A stretch of DNA of 64,000 nt from Mesonia sp. K7 (GTDB lineage Bacteria; Bacteroidota; Bacteroidia; Flavobacteriales; Flavobacteriaceae): assembly GCF_003233725.1 (NCBI RefSeq), contig NZ_QKQV01000013.1:27054-91053 (forward strand), in the 5' to 3' direction. This document shows, piece by piece, positions 18,101 through 26,252 of the stretch. Each line of letters begins with the position of its first letter. Position 1 is the stretch's first letter. The translations under genes were made by a program, and so were the position numbers. The notes under the pieces were generated by a model. It saw only the letters and a program-made list of their open reading frames with translations, was not told where the DNA came from and ran no database searches.

Positions 18101-19582
18101 ACCACCTTGTTACAAGACGGTATGATGTATTACGGAAGTTTGACCCATCCTACAACAGGTTGCGAAAGCACTATCCGCTTGGCGATACAAGTAAATGTAG
18201 ATGATGTGGCAACCCCTACTACAACACAAACTTCGCAGGAGTTTTGTACCTCCGATAATGCAACTGTATCAGACATTCAAGTAAATGAGTCGAACGTGGT
18301 TTGGTATGTTCAAGCATCAGGCGGAACAATACTTCCTTCCAACACACCTTTGCAAAACGCAACGACTTACTATGCGAGTTTAACCAATCCGGCAACTGGC
18401 TGTGAGAGTTCTACCCGTTTGGCGGTAAACATTACCTTGATAGATGTGGCAACACCAACTACCAATAACGCCATTCAAGATTTCTGTGCGTCAGATAACC
18501 CTGTGATTTCCAATCTTCAAGTAAATGAAACAAATGTTGTTTTTTACGATGTGCCTACTGGAGGTACAGCCTTATCGGGAAATACTGCACTACAGGATGG
18601 AGCCACCTATTACGCTTCACTGATCGATGCAGCAACAGGCTGTGAAAGCTCGGTGAGATTGGCAATTACCGTAAATGTAAATACGGCCTCCCAGCCTATC
18701 ATAAATGGTCCTGTTGATGATGTTTGTGTCCAGGATCAAATGACCTACACTACTGAAGCTGGAATGAGCCAATACAATTGGACAGTCGTAGGCGGTACCA
18801 TTGTAAGCGGGGGTGGAGCCAATGATGATTTTGTCACGGTGATATGGGATGTCATTGGGCAAAATACGATTAGTGTTGATTACCTAAACACCAACGGTTG
18901 TGCGATGCAGAATCAGACACAACTTACAGTGACTACGATTAGCTGTTACGATTTAAGCATTGAAAAAACAGTAGATAACGAAACTCCAATTATCGATGAA
19001 AATGTCGTCTTTACGATTACGGTGACCAACCATAGTAATGCTTCGTTCAATACTATTGTGGTAGATGAAAAATTACCTTCAGGTTATGAGTTTGTTACTT
19101 ATACCGCAAGCACCGGTACTTACAATGATATTGTAGGCGAGTGGTCGATACCTGTTTTATTAGGAAATGAAACGGCTACCTTGGAGTTGACGGCAAAAGT
19201 TTTGTTTGAAGGTGAGTACCTCAACCAAGCCAGTATTCTTACCTCGACACCTATAGATGTAGACGCCAATAACAATTTAGCAGAAGCAGAAGTAGAACCC
19301 ATGTGTCTGGTAGTTTACAACGAGTTTTCACCAAATGGTGATGGCGCCAACGAAACCTTTAGGGTAGATTGTATTACTTACTACAGCAACAATACCTTAG
19401 AAATATACAATCGTTACGGTAATATGGTCTACAGTACCAACAATTACCAAAACGATTGGCGAGGTATAGCTAACAACTCTTCTGTTGGGAATGATGAGTT
19501 GCCGCCAGGAACCTACTTCTACGTCATCAAGTTACACGATGAAAATAAAGAGATGAAAGGATGGGTACAATTGATCCGATAA
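12149..19582 (+). CDS. Giant T9SS type B repeat adhesin (2,477 residues)
   Basis: A signal peptide is cleaved near residue 31. Then follow two beta-sandwich (discoidin-like) modules (about 33-205 and 207-372), three Ig-like domains (to about 627), another discoidin-like module (about 632-785) and two more Ig-like domains. Residues 980-2178 are fifteen tandem 80-residue repeats (one is 79). A PKD-like domain (2179-2265), a DUF11 domain (about 2268-2380, 'LSIEKTVDNETP') and a C-terminal CHU_C domain ('NEFSPNGDGANETF' to 'GWVQLIR') complete it. It should be exported by T9SS and fixed on the surface as an adhesin. PorP/SprF and OmpA genes follow after 27 and 12 nt, the usual operon partners. The divergent CI-like repressor is the probable regulator. 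Confidence 0.9.
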   Translation: MKNYYFKTLTQKWVQLVFCLPFLFGYATGNAQITKNHVTSVTLQSHVSNASDALTPAGYATLESYGGVMLGIGDYTGELELTYPAALPAGTTTYVKIDFDQDLLSALIGGNLGGELADVLGSLVLGNHYFNVEARLGAVTVLSDSSSSGFEDDDLRLIVNDNGEYLLAITPNVSYDRIYIEDVTNALLLGVTNSMEVYEAYYFSGTDTCENAFATSFTGTGGTIDALGLGAAGVDNPEHVIDNDANSYSEISLGLLTVAGTISQTVYFKDASLPTDQFHIKMQLTDPALLNLGLADGIRIQALLDDQVVYTAGDLSLLNLDLLGLLQSGQVVDVPFTPNTSFDRVRITLSSLVQLNLTKQVRVYGVRKSPAAPEVTADDISICENDTASLTAQTDSANELHWFDAAVGGNLLATTAYNVGYTTAALSSDATFYVAATTIGCTNYSERIPVEVHVYPEPSAPAVVESTVQVNSGGTATLEVQNPESHIDYRWYDASNNLVDTTPVLIINNVTVAQAYTVEAAIGAACVSPTATSVNVVLTTSILPPDVSPTDITITEGESAQINATTTDPNLDIVWYDQGGNEVFIGNQFNSPTTLTPGTYTYTVVTRDPMSLQESTPVTVTITVVPPTPGLDCDEANAQTIGTTPICILCGVDNPNQAVDGDENTYSRFIAPVSVTGSVWQELIFQQQGLAGDIVHVKVGTAGSLIDVDLISGLSFETYAGNTANNDGGVVDGNLIQLKLLSGGDEAIVTFEAGANFDRVRLTYQPLLGVLNSGWRVYGASIMFEPPVIVTPDEEICKGEVVSLEVTPATGISINWYDSETSTTSLSTQNTYTTPVQTVPGEVTYYISQTRNGCENTHRIPITFTVLEAPLALDIDVAQSSDPICEGSDVILTPSIAVTSTLQNTPGIFNWYIDNNKTQAITDGAVINGKSYAINAAGELTVSGLTVADSPFAVFVSTIAENGCENRAGELKEVMLTVVDTPTPTTSDTNQEFCMVDNPTVADIQVNEANVIWYDAATGGSTYLATDALQDATTYYGVLTDAVTGCESSVRLAVTITLNDAPTPTASDTTQEFCSVTNPTVADLQVNETNITWYDALTAGTAYASTDLLQDGVTYYASFTDPTTGCESSVRLAIQVLFNNSLPPTTNDTTPSFCTAENATLADIQVNEADITWYDAATGGNVLPGTTVLQDATTYYAAHTNPANSCESNGRLAILVTIEDAATPTTTDASQEFCLANSPTIADLQVNESSVTWYDAATGGTAYAATDALQDATTYYASLTDATTGCESATRLTVSVTLLDVATPTTISQIQNFYSGDNPTVADIQVNETNVVWYDALTGGSIVASGAPLQDGNTYFAVLVDATTGCESSVRLAIQVNIFPINPPSSTQTFCAVDTPTVGDLSTLDPNFEMIWYANATGGTPLADTAPLQHGVIYHAAYYDTSTHTESTSRYPVLVIVNDAATPTTSSNNQEFCAADAPTVAAIQVNEPNIVWYNAASNGNIVLPGTALQNGSTYYASMIDPASGCESSVRLQVTVQINDTPTPTTLTNMQEFCEVDHPTIADIQVNETNVVWYASATGTTMVSPSTMLQDGFTYYAVLVDATTGCESTTRLAVQVEIFDAATPTTNDSTQEFCAADDPTISDIQVNEANVIWYDAMLNGNILTSSTALQDNETYYAALVDATNGCESSVKLAVQINVNDAATPTTNHMVQNFCLVDAPTVANIQVNEPNVTWYNAPTNGNIVAMNTSLQNGATYYASITDLANGCESSVRLAVQVNVNDAASPTTNTMVQEFCAVDTPIISDIQVNETNVVWYNSPTGGGMLGASTMLQDGTTYYAALVDATTGCESSVRLAVQVEVNDAATPTTNSVMQSFCEIDHPLISNIQVNETGVVWYSAPTGGSVLPAGTPLLNGITYYASLTDPASGCESSVRLAVTVNINDAATPTTNDVTQDFCAADNPTVANIFVNEVGVTWYDAAMGGNVIASTTLLQDGMMYYGSLTHPTTGCESTIRLAIQVNVDDVATPTTTQTSQEFCTSDNATVSDIQVNESNVVWYVQASGGTILPSNTPLQNATTYYASLTNPATGCESSTRLAVNITLIDVATPTTNNAIQDFCASDNPVISNLQVNETNVVFYDVPTGGTALSGNTALQDGATYYASLIDAATGCESSVRLAITVNVNTASQPIINGPVDDVCVQDQMTYTTEAGMSQYNWTVVGGTIVSGGGANDDFVTVIWDVIGQNTISVDYLNTNGCAMQNQTQLTVTTISCYDLSIEKTVDNETPIIDENVVFTITVTNHSNASFNTIVVDEKLPSGYEFVTYTASTGTYNDIVGEWSIPVLLGNETATLELTAKVLFEGEYLNQASILTSTPIDVDANNNLAEAEVEPMCLVVYNEFSPNGDGANETFRVDCITYYSNNTLEIYNRYGNMVYSTNNYQNDWRGIANNSSVGNDELPPGTYFYVIKLHDENKEMKGWVQLIR
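15086..18682 (+). repeat. Fifteen tandem 240-bp repeats inside the giant adhesin
   Basis: Units start at 'D(A/V/T)xTPTT' and carry the landmarks 'EFC', 'QVNExNVxWY', 'LQDxxTYYA' and 'GCESxxRLA'. Fourteen are exactly 80 codons and the sixth is 79, while the nucleotide sequences have diverged. The array is old and length-constrained, not a recent slippage expansion. Unit 5 lacks the first Cys (NFYSG) and unit 6 lacks the second (HTEST); the other thirteen have both. Confidence 0.95.
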
Positions 19583-19609
19583 CTAACTATTCAGTCTAAA
19601 TATTTAAAA

Positions 19610-20557
19610 ATGCTTCTCATGAATAACACCCAAATAAATAATTTTCTAAAGATATGTGTATGCTCCTTTGTGATGTTTACGGGCATGACCTCTTTAGCAC
19701 AGCAAGACCCGCATTACACGCAATACATATACAATATGATGGCTTTTAACCCTGCTTATGCGGGTTCTACAGGAAATATTGAAGCAAGCTTATTGCACCG
19801 TAGCCAATGGGCAGGTATCGATGGAGCTCCCAAAACACAATCCTTCAACCTACACTCGCCGTTAATCAACGACAAAATGGGCTTGGGGTTGAATATTGTC
19901 AATGATGAAATCGGACCTTCTTCAGAGCTATACCTCAACGGTAATTTTTCTTATACCTTACAGCTGAATGCCAATATGCAATTGGCTTTGGGAGCTAAAG
20001 CGGGAATGAATGTGATTAACATCGACTGGACCAAAGGACGCTATTACGATACTAACGACGTACTGTTAAACAGTAACATCAACGATCGGATTACGGCCAA
20101 TTTTGGTGCCGGGGGGTTCTTGTACAGTCAGCATTGGTATTTGGGTTTTTCAGTACCTAACTTTGTAAAGTCAGATTACTATGACGATATACAAGAAGCT
20201 GTTTTAGCAGATCGTTTACATTATTTTATTACGGGGGGTTATGTATTTGATATTTCCGAAAACCTAAAATTTAAACCTGCTTTTTTAACCAAAATTGTAA
20301 GTGGCTCTCCGTTATCGGTAGATGTTTCTGCCAATTTCCTTATCGGTGAAATCGTTACCTTGGGAGCTTCCTACCGCTGGGACGATTCGGTAAGCGCGAT
20401 AGCCGGTTTGAATTTTCTGGAAACCTTCTTTGTAGGTTATGCCTTTGATTATACCACTTCCAGTTTCAATAAGTATAATGATGGCTCTCATGAGATCATT
20501 TTAAGGTACCGTCCGAAGAGCAAGTCTAATCGAGTGAAATCTCCAAGATTCTTCTAA
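19610..20557 (+). CDS. PorP/SprF-family T9SS outer-membrane protein
   Basis: 315 residues from the TTG/ATG cluster at 19610 (an ATG at 19619 gives a standard signal peptide). The family signature follows the signal peptide: 'QQDPHYTQYIYNMMAFNPAYAG', with 'NPAYAGSTG' and 'HRSQWAGIDGAPKTQ' clearly visible. The rest is a beta-barrel with alternating strands ending in 'RYRPKSKS'. SprF/PorP proteins are needed for export or surface placement of the type B substrate encoded next to them, here the giant adhesin. It is the middle gene of the adhesin-PorP-OmpA triad. Confidence 0.92.
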   Translation: MLLMNNTQINNFLKICVCSFVMFTGMTSLAQQDPHYTQYIYNMMAFNPAYAGSTGNIEASLLHRSQWAGIDGAPKTQSFNLHSPLINDKMGLGLNIVNDEIGPSSELYLNGNFSYTLQLNANMQLALGAKAGMNVINIDWTKGRYYDTNDVLLNSNINDRITANFGAGGFLYSQHWYLGFSVPNFVKSDYYDDIQEAVLADRLHYFITGGYVFDISENLKFKPAFLTKIVSGSPLSVDVSANFLIGEIVTLGASYRWDDSVSAIAGLNFLETFFVGYAFDYTTSSFNKYNDGSHEIILRYRPKSKSNRVKSPRFF

Positions 20558-20569
20558 AAAATCTATGTT

Positions 20570-22516
20570 ATGAAAAGTACCATTACACTAGTTATATATT
20601 TCTTTACCGTTCTTTGTTATGCTCAACAAAGTTACCTCAACAAAGCAGATCAACTCTTTGAGAATACTGCTTACATGGATGCGATAGTATACTATGAAAA
20701 ATACATGAAAAAGGCAGAAGACCCATCGCTTGATGTCCATAAAAATTTAGGAGATGCCTATTATTTTACACAGGATTTTCAAAAAGCATTGCCTCATTAT
20801 AAAAATGTCTATGCTGCATTGGGCGATAATATTTCAGACAAGTATTACTTCAGGTATATCCAATGTTTACGAAGCAATAGGGATTATACAGAAGCAGATA
20901 AACACAGTAAAAAATACTACCAGCGTAAAGCAGACGATTACCAGATCAAAAGATACATCAAACAAAAAAGTTATGTAGATAGTTTGGAAACTGCAACGTC
21001 TTTATATAGTGTGACCAATATCGAGGGCAATAATGAGTTTGCGGACTTTGGGGCAGTATTTTATAAAAATAAGGTGGTGTATTCGGCGAGTAAAAAAGCA
21101 TCGAGTTTCGACAAGACCTATTCTTGGAACAACCAACCTTATCTCGATCTGTATATTGCAGATAGAAATGGCTCTACAGGAGATCTGATGAATGAAAAGC
21201 CTTTCTTGGAAGGAAAATTAAATTCTGCTTACCACGAAGCGGCCATCTCTTTTAGTAAAAATTATGACACCATATACTTCACCAAAAACCTATTGAACGA
21301 TAAAGACCGTTTAATCAATAAACAAGGGGTCAATAACTTTCACATGTATAGGGGAGTGATCAAAGACGAAAAACTGCAAAATGTAAAAGAGCTTGACTTT
21401 AGTAGTTATGAGTATTCGGTAGGGCATCCCGCCATTTCCAGTAACGGTAAGTGGTTGTTTTTTGCTTCAGATATGCCGGGTGGTTTAGGAGAATCGGATA
21501 TTTATATGGTAAAGGTTTTTCCTGATGGTACATATAATACACCCGAAAATATCGGTAAGCAAATCAATACCGAAGGAAAGGAAATGTTCCCTTTTGTCAT
21601 AAAAGATAAACTCTATTTTGCTTCCAACGGACATTATGGTTACGGAGGTTTGGATATCTATGTGAGCACCATTGATACCGTGAATATGAAATTCAGTATT
21701 CCTAAAAACTTAGGAAAACCCATCAATAGTAATCGTGATGATTTTTCTTTTGTTATCGATTCTACCACATCCTACGGCTACATTGCTTCTAACCGCAAAG
21801 GCCCTGCAACCAAAGGGGATGATGATATCTTTTATTTTAGGAAATCCAAACCTATTTGTAATCAAATGATCACAGGGACTGTCATCGATTCGATTACCAC
21901 CATGCCCATACGAGCGGTAAGAATTGCGGCCCATGACGAGTTTGACGATGCCATCGCTGAGGTGCAAACCAAAGAAGACGGCACCTATATCATCGAACTT
22001 CCTTGTGATAAAACCTATACTTTGAGAGCCTCAAAACAAGGGTATACAGAAGATAGTGCAGAAGTCGTCACGCAAAATAAGCATGAGGATACCATTGCAG
22101 GGATCGATTTTATGCTGACCAATTATGACGATTTAATCAAAAAAGAAGACGATAAGGAGATGATCAATGTCAACCCGATTTACTTTGAATACGATAAATC
22201 GAACATTACTCCGCAGGCAGAAGAGGAATTGGCAAAAGTATTATTCGTATTGCGTGAATTTCCAAAGATAAAAATAAAAATAGAGGCCCACACCGATTCC
22301 CGAGGGAAAGACAGTTACAACTTGAATTTATCGCAAGCACGTGCCACCTCTACCAAGGACTATATTCTATCGAAAGGAATAGATGCCAGCCGCCTTGAAA
22401 GTGCTATTGGATACGGTGAGACGCAACTTAAAAATGAATGTGCCAACGGAGTAGAGTGTTCTGAAGAACAGCACCAACTCAATCGCCGTTCTGACTTTAT
22501 CATTATAGAAAAATAA
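20570..22516 (+). CDS. OmpA-family protein with PorE-like domain order
   Basis: 648 residues with a signal peptide ending near 'CYAQQ'. Domains in order: TPR-like helices (about 20-130), a PD40/WD40-like beta-propeller (about 150-425; 'KNLGKPINSNRDDF'), a carboxypeptidase-regulatory-like beta-sandwich ('ITGTVIDSITTMPIRAVRI', about 433-515), and a C-terminal OmpA peptidoglycan-binding domain ('IYFEYDKSNITPQAE', 'EAHTDSRG', about 535-648). This is the domain order of the T9SS component PorE, but it lacks a lipobox and belongs to an adhesin operon, so it is more likely a locus-specific partner anchoring the PorP/SprF protein to the cell wall. Twelve nt separate it from porP. Confidence 0.88.
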   Translation: MKSTITLVIYFFTVLCYAQQSYLNKADQLFENTAYMDAIVYYEKYMKKAEDPSLDVHKNLGDAYYFTQDFQKALPHYKNVYAALGDNISDKYYFRYIQCLRSNRDYTEADKHSKKYYQRKADDYQIKRYIKQKSYVDSLETATSLYSVTNIEGNNEFADFGAVFYKNKVVYSASKKASSFDKTYSWNNQPYLDLYIADRNGSTGDLMNEKPFLEGKLNSAYHEAAISFSKNYDTIYFTKNLLNDKDRLINKQGVNNFHMYRGVIKDEKLQNVKELDFSSYEYSVGHPAISSNGKWLFFASDMPGGLGESDIYMVKVFPDGTYNTPENIGKQINTEGKEMFPFVIKDKLYFASNGHYGYGGLDIYVSTIDTVNMKFSIPKNLGKPINSNRDDFSFVIDSTTSYGYIASNRKGPATKGDDDIFYFRKSKPICNQMITGTVIDSITTMPIRAVRIAAHDEFDDAIAEVQTKEDGTYIIELPCDKTYTLRASKQGYTEDSAEVVTQNKHEDTIAGIDFMLTNYDDLIKKEDDKEMINVNPIYFEYDKSNITPQAEEELAKVLFVLREFPKIKIKIEAHTDSRGKDSYNLNLSQARATSTKDYILSKGIDASRLESAIGYGETQLKNECANGVECSEEQHQLNRRSDFIIIEK

Positions 22517-22553
22517 TAGGAGCTACATCAAATCAACCATAGAACAAAAGTAC

Positions 22554-23957
22554 ATGCCAAATACGATCACGTATACAAGTTACGCCTGTGCCCAATATCA
22601 ACAGATATGGGGTAAAGGCTTGCGTTATGCCTGTGGGGTGTTGCTCTTGTTTGGCATGCATATAGGGTATGGACAAGTTGTAAAAAATTATCCCGCTTCC
22701 CCTGCTACCAATTTTAGTAATGTAACTAATCCAGGAGGAGTTTTTCAGGAGTCAGGACATACTGTTTTAAAATCTTCTTGGGGTATAGGTGGTCTTGGAG
22801 CATATACAGGCGAACTGGAAGTAGCGTATACTACGCCAATATCAGGAGGGACGAGTACTTATATCCACGTAGGAGGAGCAAGCACAACCTTGTTGGAATC
22901 ACTTTTAGGAGGTACGGTAGGAAGTTTTTTGACAGGTCTTTTGGGAGGGCATTATTTTGAGGTAGAAGCTAGACTAAATGGTACTATGGTTGCCTCAGGA
23001 ACAAGCAGTAACAGCTTTACGGATCCAGAAGTTAATTTTAAAATTAATGAATTAGGGGAGTACTTGATCGAAATCACTCCTGCCTCTTCTTATGATGAAA
23101 TATACATAAAGAATGTCACGACAGGTTTATTGGGAGGGACGAACACCTTAGACATTCATGAGATATACTACTTTTCAGGAGCAGAACCTTGTGATGAGTT
23201 GTTATCTACTTCTTATGATGGTGCTGGTCTCTTGAGTGTATCGGATGTAAATGTAGAAAACCCTCATTTTTTAATAGATGGAGATGATACCTCATCTTCA
23301 GAAATGAGTTTAGCCTTGATAAGTGCGGGTCTTAGTGTTACTCAGAGTGTTTATATAAACTCTCCTGCACAAGCCGAAGATCAATTCAACATTACTATGG
23401 ATTTTGCTGGTTCTGGGATTATAGATCTTGATTTAATAAATTCAGTTCAGGTAGCAGCTTATTTGAACGGGAGTCAAGTGTATACTCAATCAATTTCATC
23501 TATACTAGATGTGAGCTTATTGAATTTATTGATTATAGGGAATAAAGTTGAGGTGTCATTTACTCCAAATACAGCCTTTGATGAAGTGCAAATCACCTTA
23601 TCTTCAGTAGTTGGCGTCGCTACACCCGTTCTAAATTTATATGAATTTAAAATATTGCCTCAACCTCCAACTCCTCAAGTAAGTGCTACCCAAATTTGCT
23701 ACAACAAGACTTATACTTTAAGCGCTACCGCTGATAGTGCCTACCAATTGTTATGGTATGACGATAACGACAACCTTTTGGCCACTACGGCTTATAACGG
23801 CACCTATCATACAGGCAACTTACAAACAGATACGACAATATACGTAGCTGTTAAAAAACCAGCTTGTACCGAAACATCAGCAAAAGTACCTATCGAGATT
23901 GAAGTGCTGCCAGATATAAAACACCCCGATATTACCATTTCTTCTTTAAGTGATTGA
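22554..23957 (+). CDS. Secreted paralogue of the giant adhesin's N-terminus, without a sorting domain (chain B, member 1)
   Basis: 467 residues. An unusually long N-terminus precedes the hydrophobic core ('VLLLFGMHIGYGQ'). The rest is co-linear with residues 1-470 of the giant adhesin: two discoidin-like modules ('GAYTGELEVAY', 'GGHYFEVEARL', 'IYYFSGAEPCD') and one Ig-like domain ('LLWYDDNDNLLATTAY'). Where the adhesin continues with its next Ig domain, this protein stops after 'HPDITISSLSD'. It has no CHU_C or type A signal. It follows the OmpA gene by 37 nt and probably belongs to the same transcript. Function unknown; it may be a separately secreted subunit or cap. Confidence 0.75.
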   Translation: MPNTITYTSYACAQYQQIWGKGLRYACGVLLLFGMHIGYGQVVKNYPASPATNFSNVTNPGGVFQESGHTVLKSSWGIGGLGAYTGELEVAYTTPISGGTSTYIHVGGASTTLLESLLGGTVGSFLTGLLGGHYFEVEARLNGTMVASGTSSNSFTDPEVNFKINELGEYLIEITPASSYDEIYIKNVTTGLLGGTNTLDIHEIYYFSGAEPCDELLSTSYDGAGLLSVSDVNVENPHFLIDGDDTSSSEMSLALISAGLSVTQSVYINSPAQAEDQFNITMDFAGSGIIDLDLINSVQVAAYLNGSQVYTQSISSILDVSLLNLLIIGNKVEVSFTPNTAFDEVQITLSSVVGVATPVLNLYEFKILPQPPTPQVSATQICYNKTYTLSATADSAYQLLWYDDNDNLLATTAYNGTYHTGNLQTDTTIYVAVKKPACTETSAKVPIEIEVLPDIKHPDITISSLSD

Positions 23958-24008
23958 AAATTTAAACCATAAACAAAACCATTTAAATAACCACAAAAAT
24001 CAATTATT

Positions 24009-24917
24009 ATGACAACTAAAAAAATCATCTTATCCGTTTTCGTGCTAGCGATTATGCTGCTAGGGCTAAACAAAATGACTGCACAAGTAGCTCCAGGAGC
24101 ACCTACAACACCCATCAATACTGTAGATGATCTTGATGTAGGTACAATTACCAACAACACTTTACCGGTGACTACAGCGGCTAACGGAGTAATGTTCTAT
24201 AACCCAGCTACCAATGGACCTACCATTGAACTTACCGCAAGTATAGCTGATGGTGACGGGAATAACTTTGACAGTTATGTTTGGTATAACATTACCAATG
24301 CCTCGGGAACAGAGACCGAAAATTTGATTGGGGGGCAAACCACACAAACCTATACTCCTTCAAGCTTGGCACGTGGTTATCATAAATTTAGGGTGTATGG
24401 TGTAATCACAGATGGAACTACATGTCAGTCTGACGAGTATGAAGATATCATCTTGTTTGTACTACCTACGATAGACGTAGAGGCAGAACATACATTAAAC
24501 GGTAGTGCAAGCCTTGACTATTGTGAAGACAATGTACCCACTGGTGCAGATACGATTGAATTATCGATCGCTTCATTAACAGCAGATTACACAGGAAATA
24601 CGAATGGTTATACACATCCTGTGGGAAGTGACTTTGAGTTTGCCTATCAATGGTATTACTCTGATGATGGGGGTGTTACAAAATCTCCTATGGGTACGGG
24701 TAGTACTCAAACAGTAAATGATGCTACTACAGGTATTCCCACTACTCCAGGAACCTATACATTTTATGTGGATTTAGAGTATACCATCAAAGCTAAAGGT
24801 GTAAGAGATTATGTAACTTATCAAGGTGAAGTGGAAAGTGCTGGAACCACTGTAGAAGTAAATGTAATTGCAGTTCCTGGAGCTCCAGCTATTACTATTG
24901 GTACGGTAACAGATTAA
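24009..24917 (+). CDS. Secreted Ig-like protein without a sorting domain (chain B, member 2)
   Basis: 302 residues with a signal peptide ending near 'KMTAQ'. Two Ig-like beta-sandwiches are suggested by 'FDSYVWYNIT' and 'FEFAYQWYYSDDGG' core-Trp strands. The last residues 'PGAPAITIGTVTD' resemble the mature N-terminus 'APGAPTTPINTVDD', as if each end held an exposed strand. It has no T9SS domain. It lies 51 nt after the previous gene; a 271-nt gap follows before member 3, so a new promoter may lie there. No named family recognised. Confidence 0.7.
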   Translation: MTTKKIILSVFVLAIMLLGLNKMTAQVAPGAPTTPINTVDDLDVGTITNNTLPVTTAANGVMFYNPATNGPTIELTASIADGDGNNFDSYVWYNITNASGTETENLIGGQTTQTYTPSSLARGYHKFRVYGVITDGTTCQSDEYEDIILFVLPTIDVEAEHTLNGSASLDYCEDNVPTGADTIELSIASLTADYTGNTNGYTHPVGSDFEFAYQWYYSDDGGVTKSPMGTGSTQTVNDATTGIPTTPGTYTFYVDLEYTIKAKGVRDYVTYQGEVESAGTTVEVNVIAVPGAPAITIGTVTD

Positions 24918-25188
24918 AAGAAACGGAAGGTTTAGTATACAAGCTATTAAGTAAGCATAGAGAGCTCTTTTAATTGTTTAATCATTCATAAAAGATAGAG
25001 CCTTAGTAATAGTGTTTCATGGCAATGATCAACTCCTTTTCATAAGAAATAGAGAAGTCTTAGTAAATATTTAAAATAGTACCAAAGCCGAAACTTATTG
25101 CTAGAGCTATAAAACCTTGTATAGAAAAAAGACAGGCAAGTCCCAATGCCTTATATAATTTATAGTGCCTGTGGGTGATGTAAAATAA

Positions 25189-26244
25189 ATGAATATGAAG
25201 AAATTATTTTTTATTGGTTCATTTCTGCTTTTAAGTCTAAGTAAGCTTTTTGCACAAACCGCCGATCAACAACTATGTGAAGGGGTGTCTTCACAGTATG
25301 ATGTCACCCATAACCCTGGGAACACCTACGATTGGCAGATCCTGGAGGTTGGTTTTGCAGGAACGATCACGGGCAACCCTACCCATCAGGTAACCATCGA
25401 TTGGGGCACGACGCCTGTGGGGACCTACACCTTGCAAGTGACCGAGACCAATGCCGAGAATTGTGAGGGTTTGCCTGTAGACATTACGATAGAAGTATTA
25501 GAGGCGCCAGAAGCTCCAACCCTGAATGTTACCCAACCCGCTTGTGGGGACACTGGGGGAACCATTACGGTGACCAATACCGCTACGGACCTGGAATACA
25601 GTATCGATGGAGGTACCACATGGCAGACCACAGGTGTGTTTACGGACGTTGCCCCGGGAGATTATACGGTCATGGTCCAAAACGCCAACGGCTGTGACAC
25701 CGAAAGCGCACAAGTAACCGTAGACCCCTTGCTGGTGGTCCCGGACGCACCGGTCATTGTGGATACGACACACCCGGGATGTGGCGAGACCACCGGTTCC
25801 TTTGAGGTACAAGATGAAAACGATCCCGACCTGACCTATAGTTTGGACGGCGGTCCTTACACCACCAACCTAAGCTACACCCATCTAGCCCCGGGCGCTT
25901 ACGACCTGACCGTACAAAACGCCGATGGCTGTGAGACCACGATCACCGTGACCATCAACCCTGCGCCTACCGTACCGGCAGATGCGGTAAGTACGGTGGT
26001 ACATCCCGATTGCGGTGAAACCACGGGGAGCATTACGGTAAGTACGCCAACGGGAGCAAATATAGAGTACAGTATCGATGGAGGGGCTACCTGGCAATCG
26101 TCTCCAGTGTTCACAGGCCTGGCTCCAGGAAACCATGATGTCATCGTAAGGGACACCAGTGCCAATTGTGAATCGGCTCCCGTAACGGAAACCATCAACA
26201 CTGCGCCGGCCGTTCCGGTAACCTCCCCGATCAATTTCAATTAA
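25189..26244 (+). CDS. Secreted SprB-repeat-like protein without a sorting domain (chain B, member 3)
   Basis: 351 residues, paralogue of the protein at 5071-6129 with the same signal peptide, PKD-like domain and three SprB-like modules, ending 'VTSPINFN'. The start is an ATG at 25189; the second Met is two codons later. Synonymous positions are richer in G and C than in copy 1 and in most neighbours. Eight nt separate it from the CHU_C gene downstream. As in copy 1, the reading frame ends where a further module would begin. Confidence 0.8.
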   Translation: MNMKKLFFIGSFLLLSLSKLFAQTADQQLCEGVSSQYDVTHNPGNTYDWQILEVGFAGTITGNPTHQVTIDWGTTPVGTYTLQVTETNAENCEGLPVDITIEVLEAPEAPTLNVTQPACGDTGGTITVTNTATDLEYSIDGGTTWQTTGVFTDVAPGDYTVMVQNANGCDTESAQVTVDPLLVVPDAPVIVDTTHPGCGETTGSFEVQDENDPDLTYSLDGGPYTTNLSYTHLAPGAYDLTVQNADGCETTITVTINPAPTVPADAVSTVVHPDCGETTGSITVSTPTGANIEYSIDGGATWQSSPVFTGLAPGNHDVIVRDTSANCESAPVTETINTAPAVPVTSPINFN

Positions 26245-26252
26245 GCACTCCC

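Noticed and set aside
15086..18682. Regular 240-bp periodicity considered as a CRISPR array or satellite
   Set aside because: The units are coding, far too long and too diverged for CRISPR, and the reading frame is preserved throughout.
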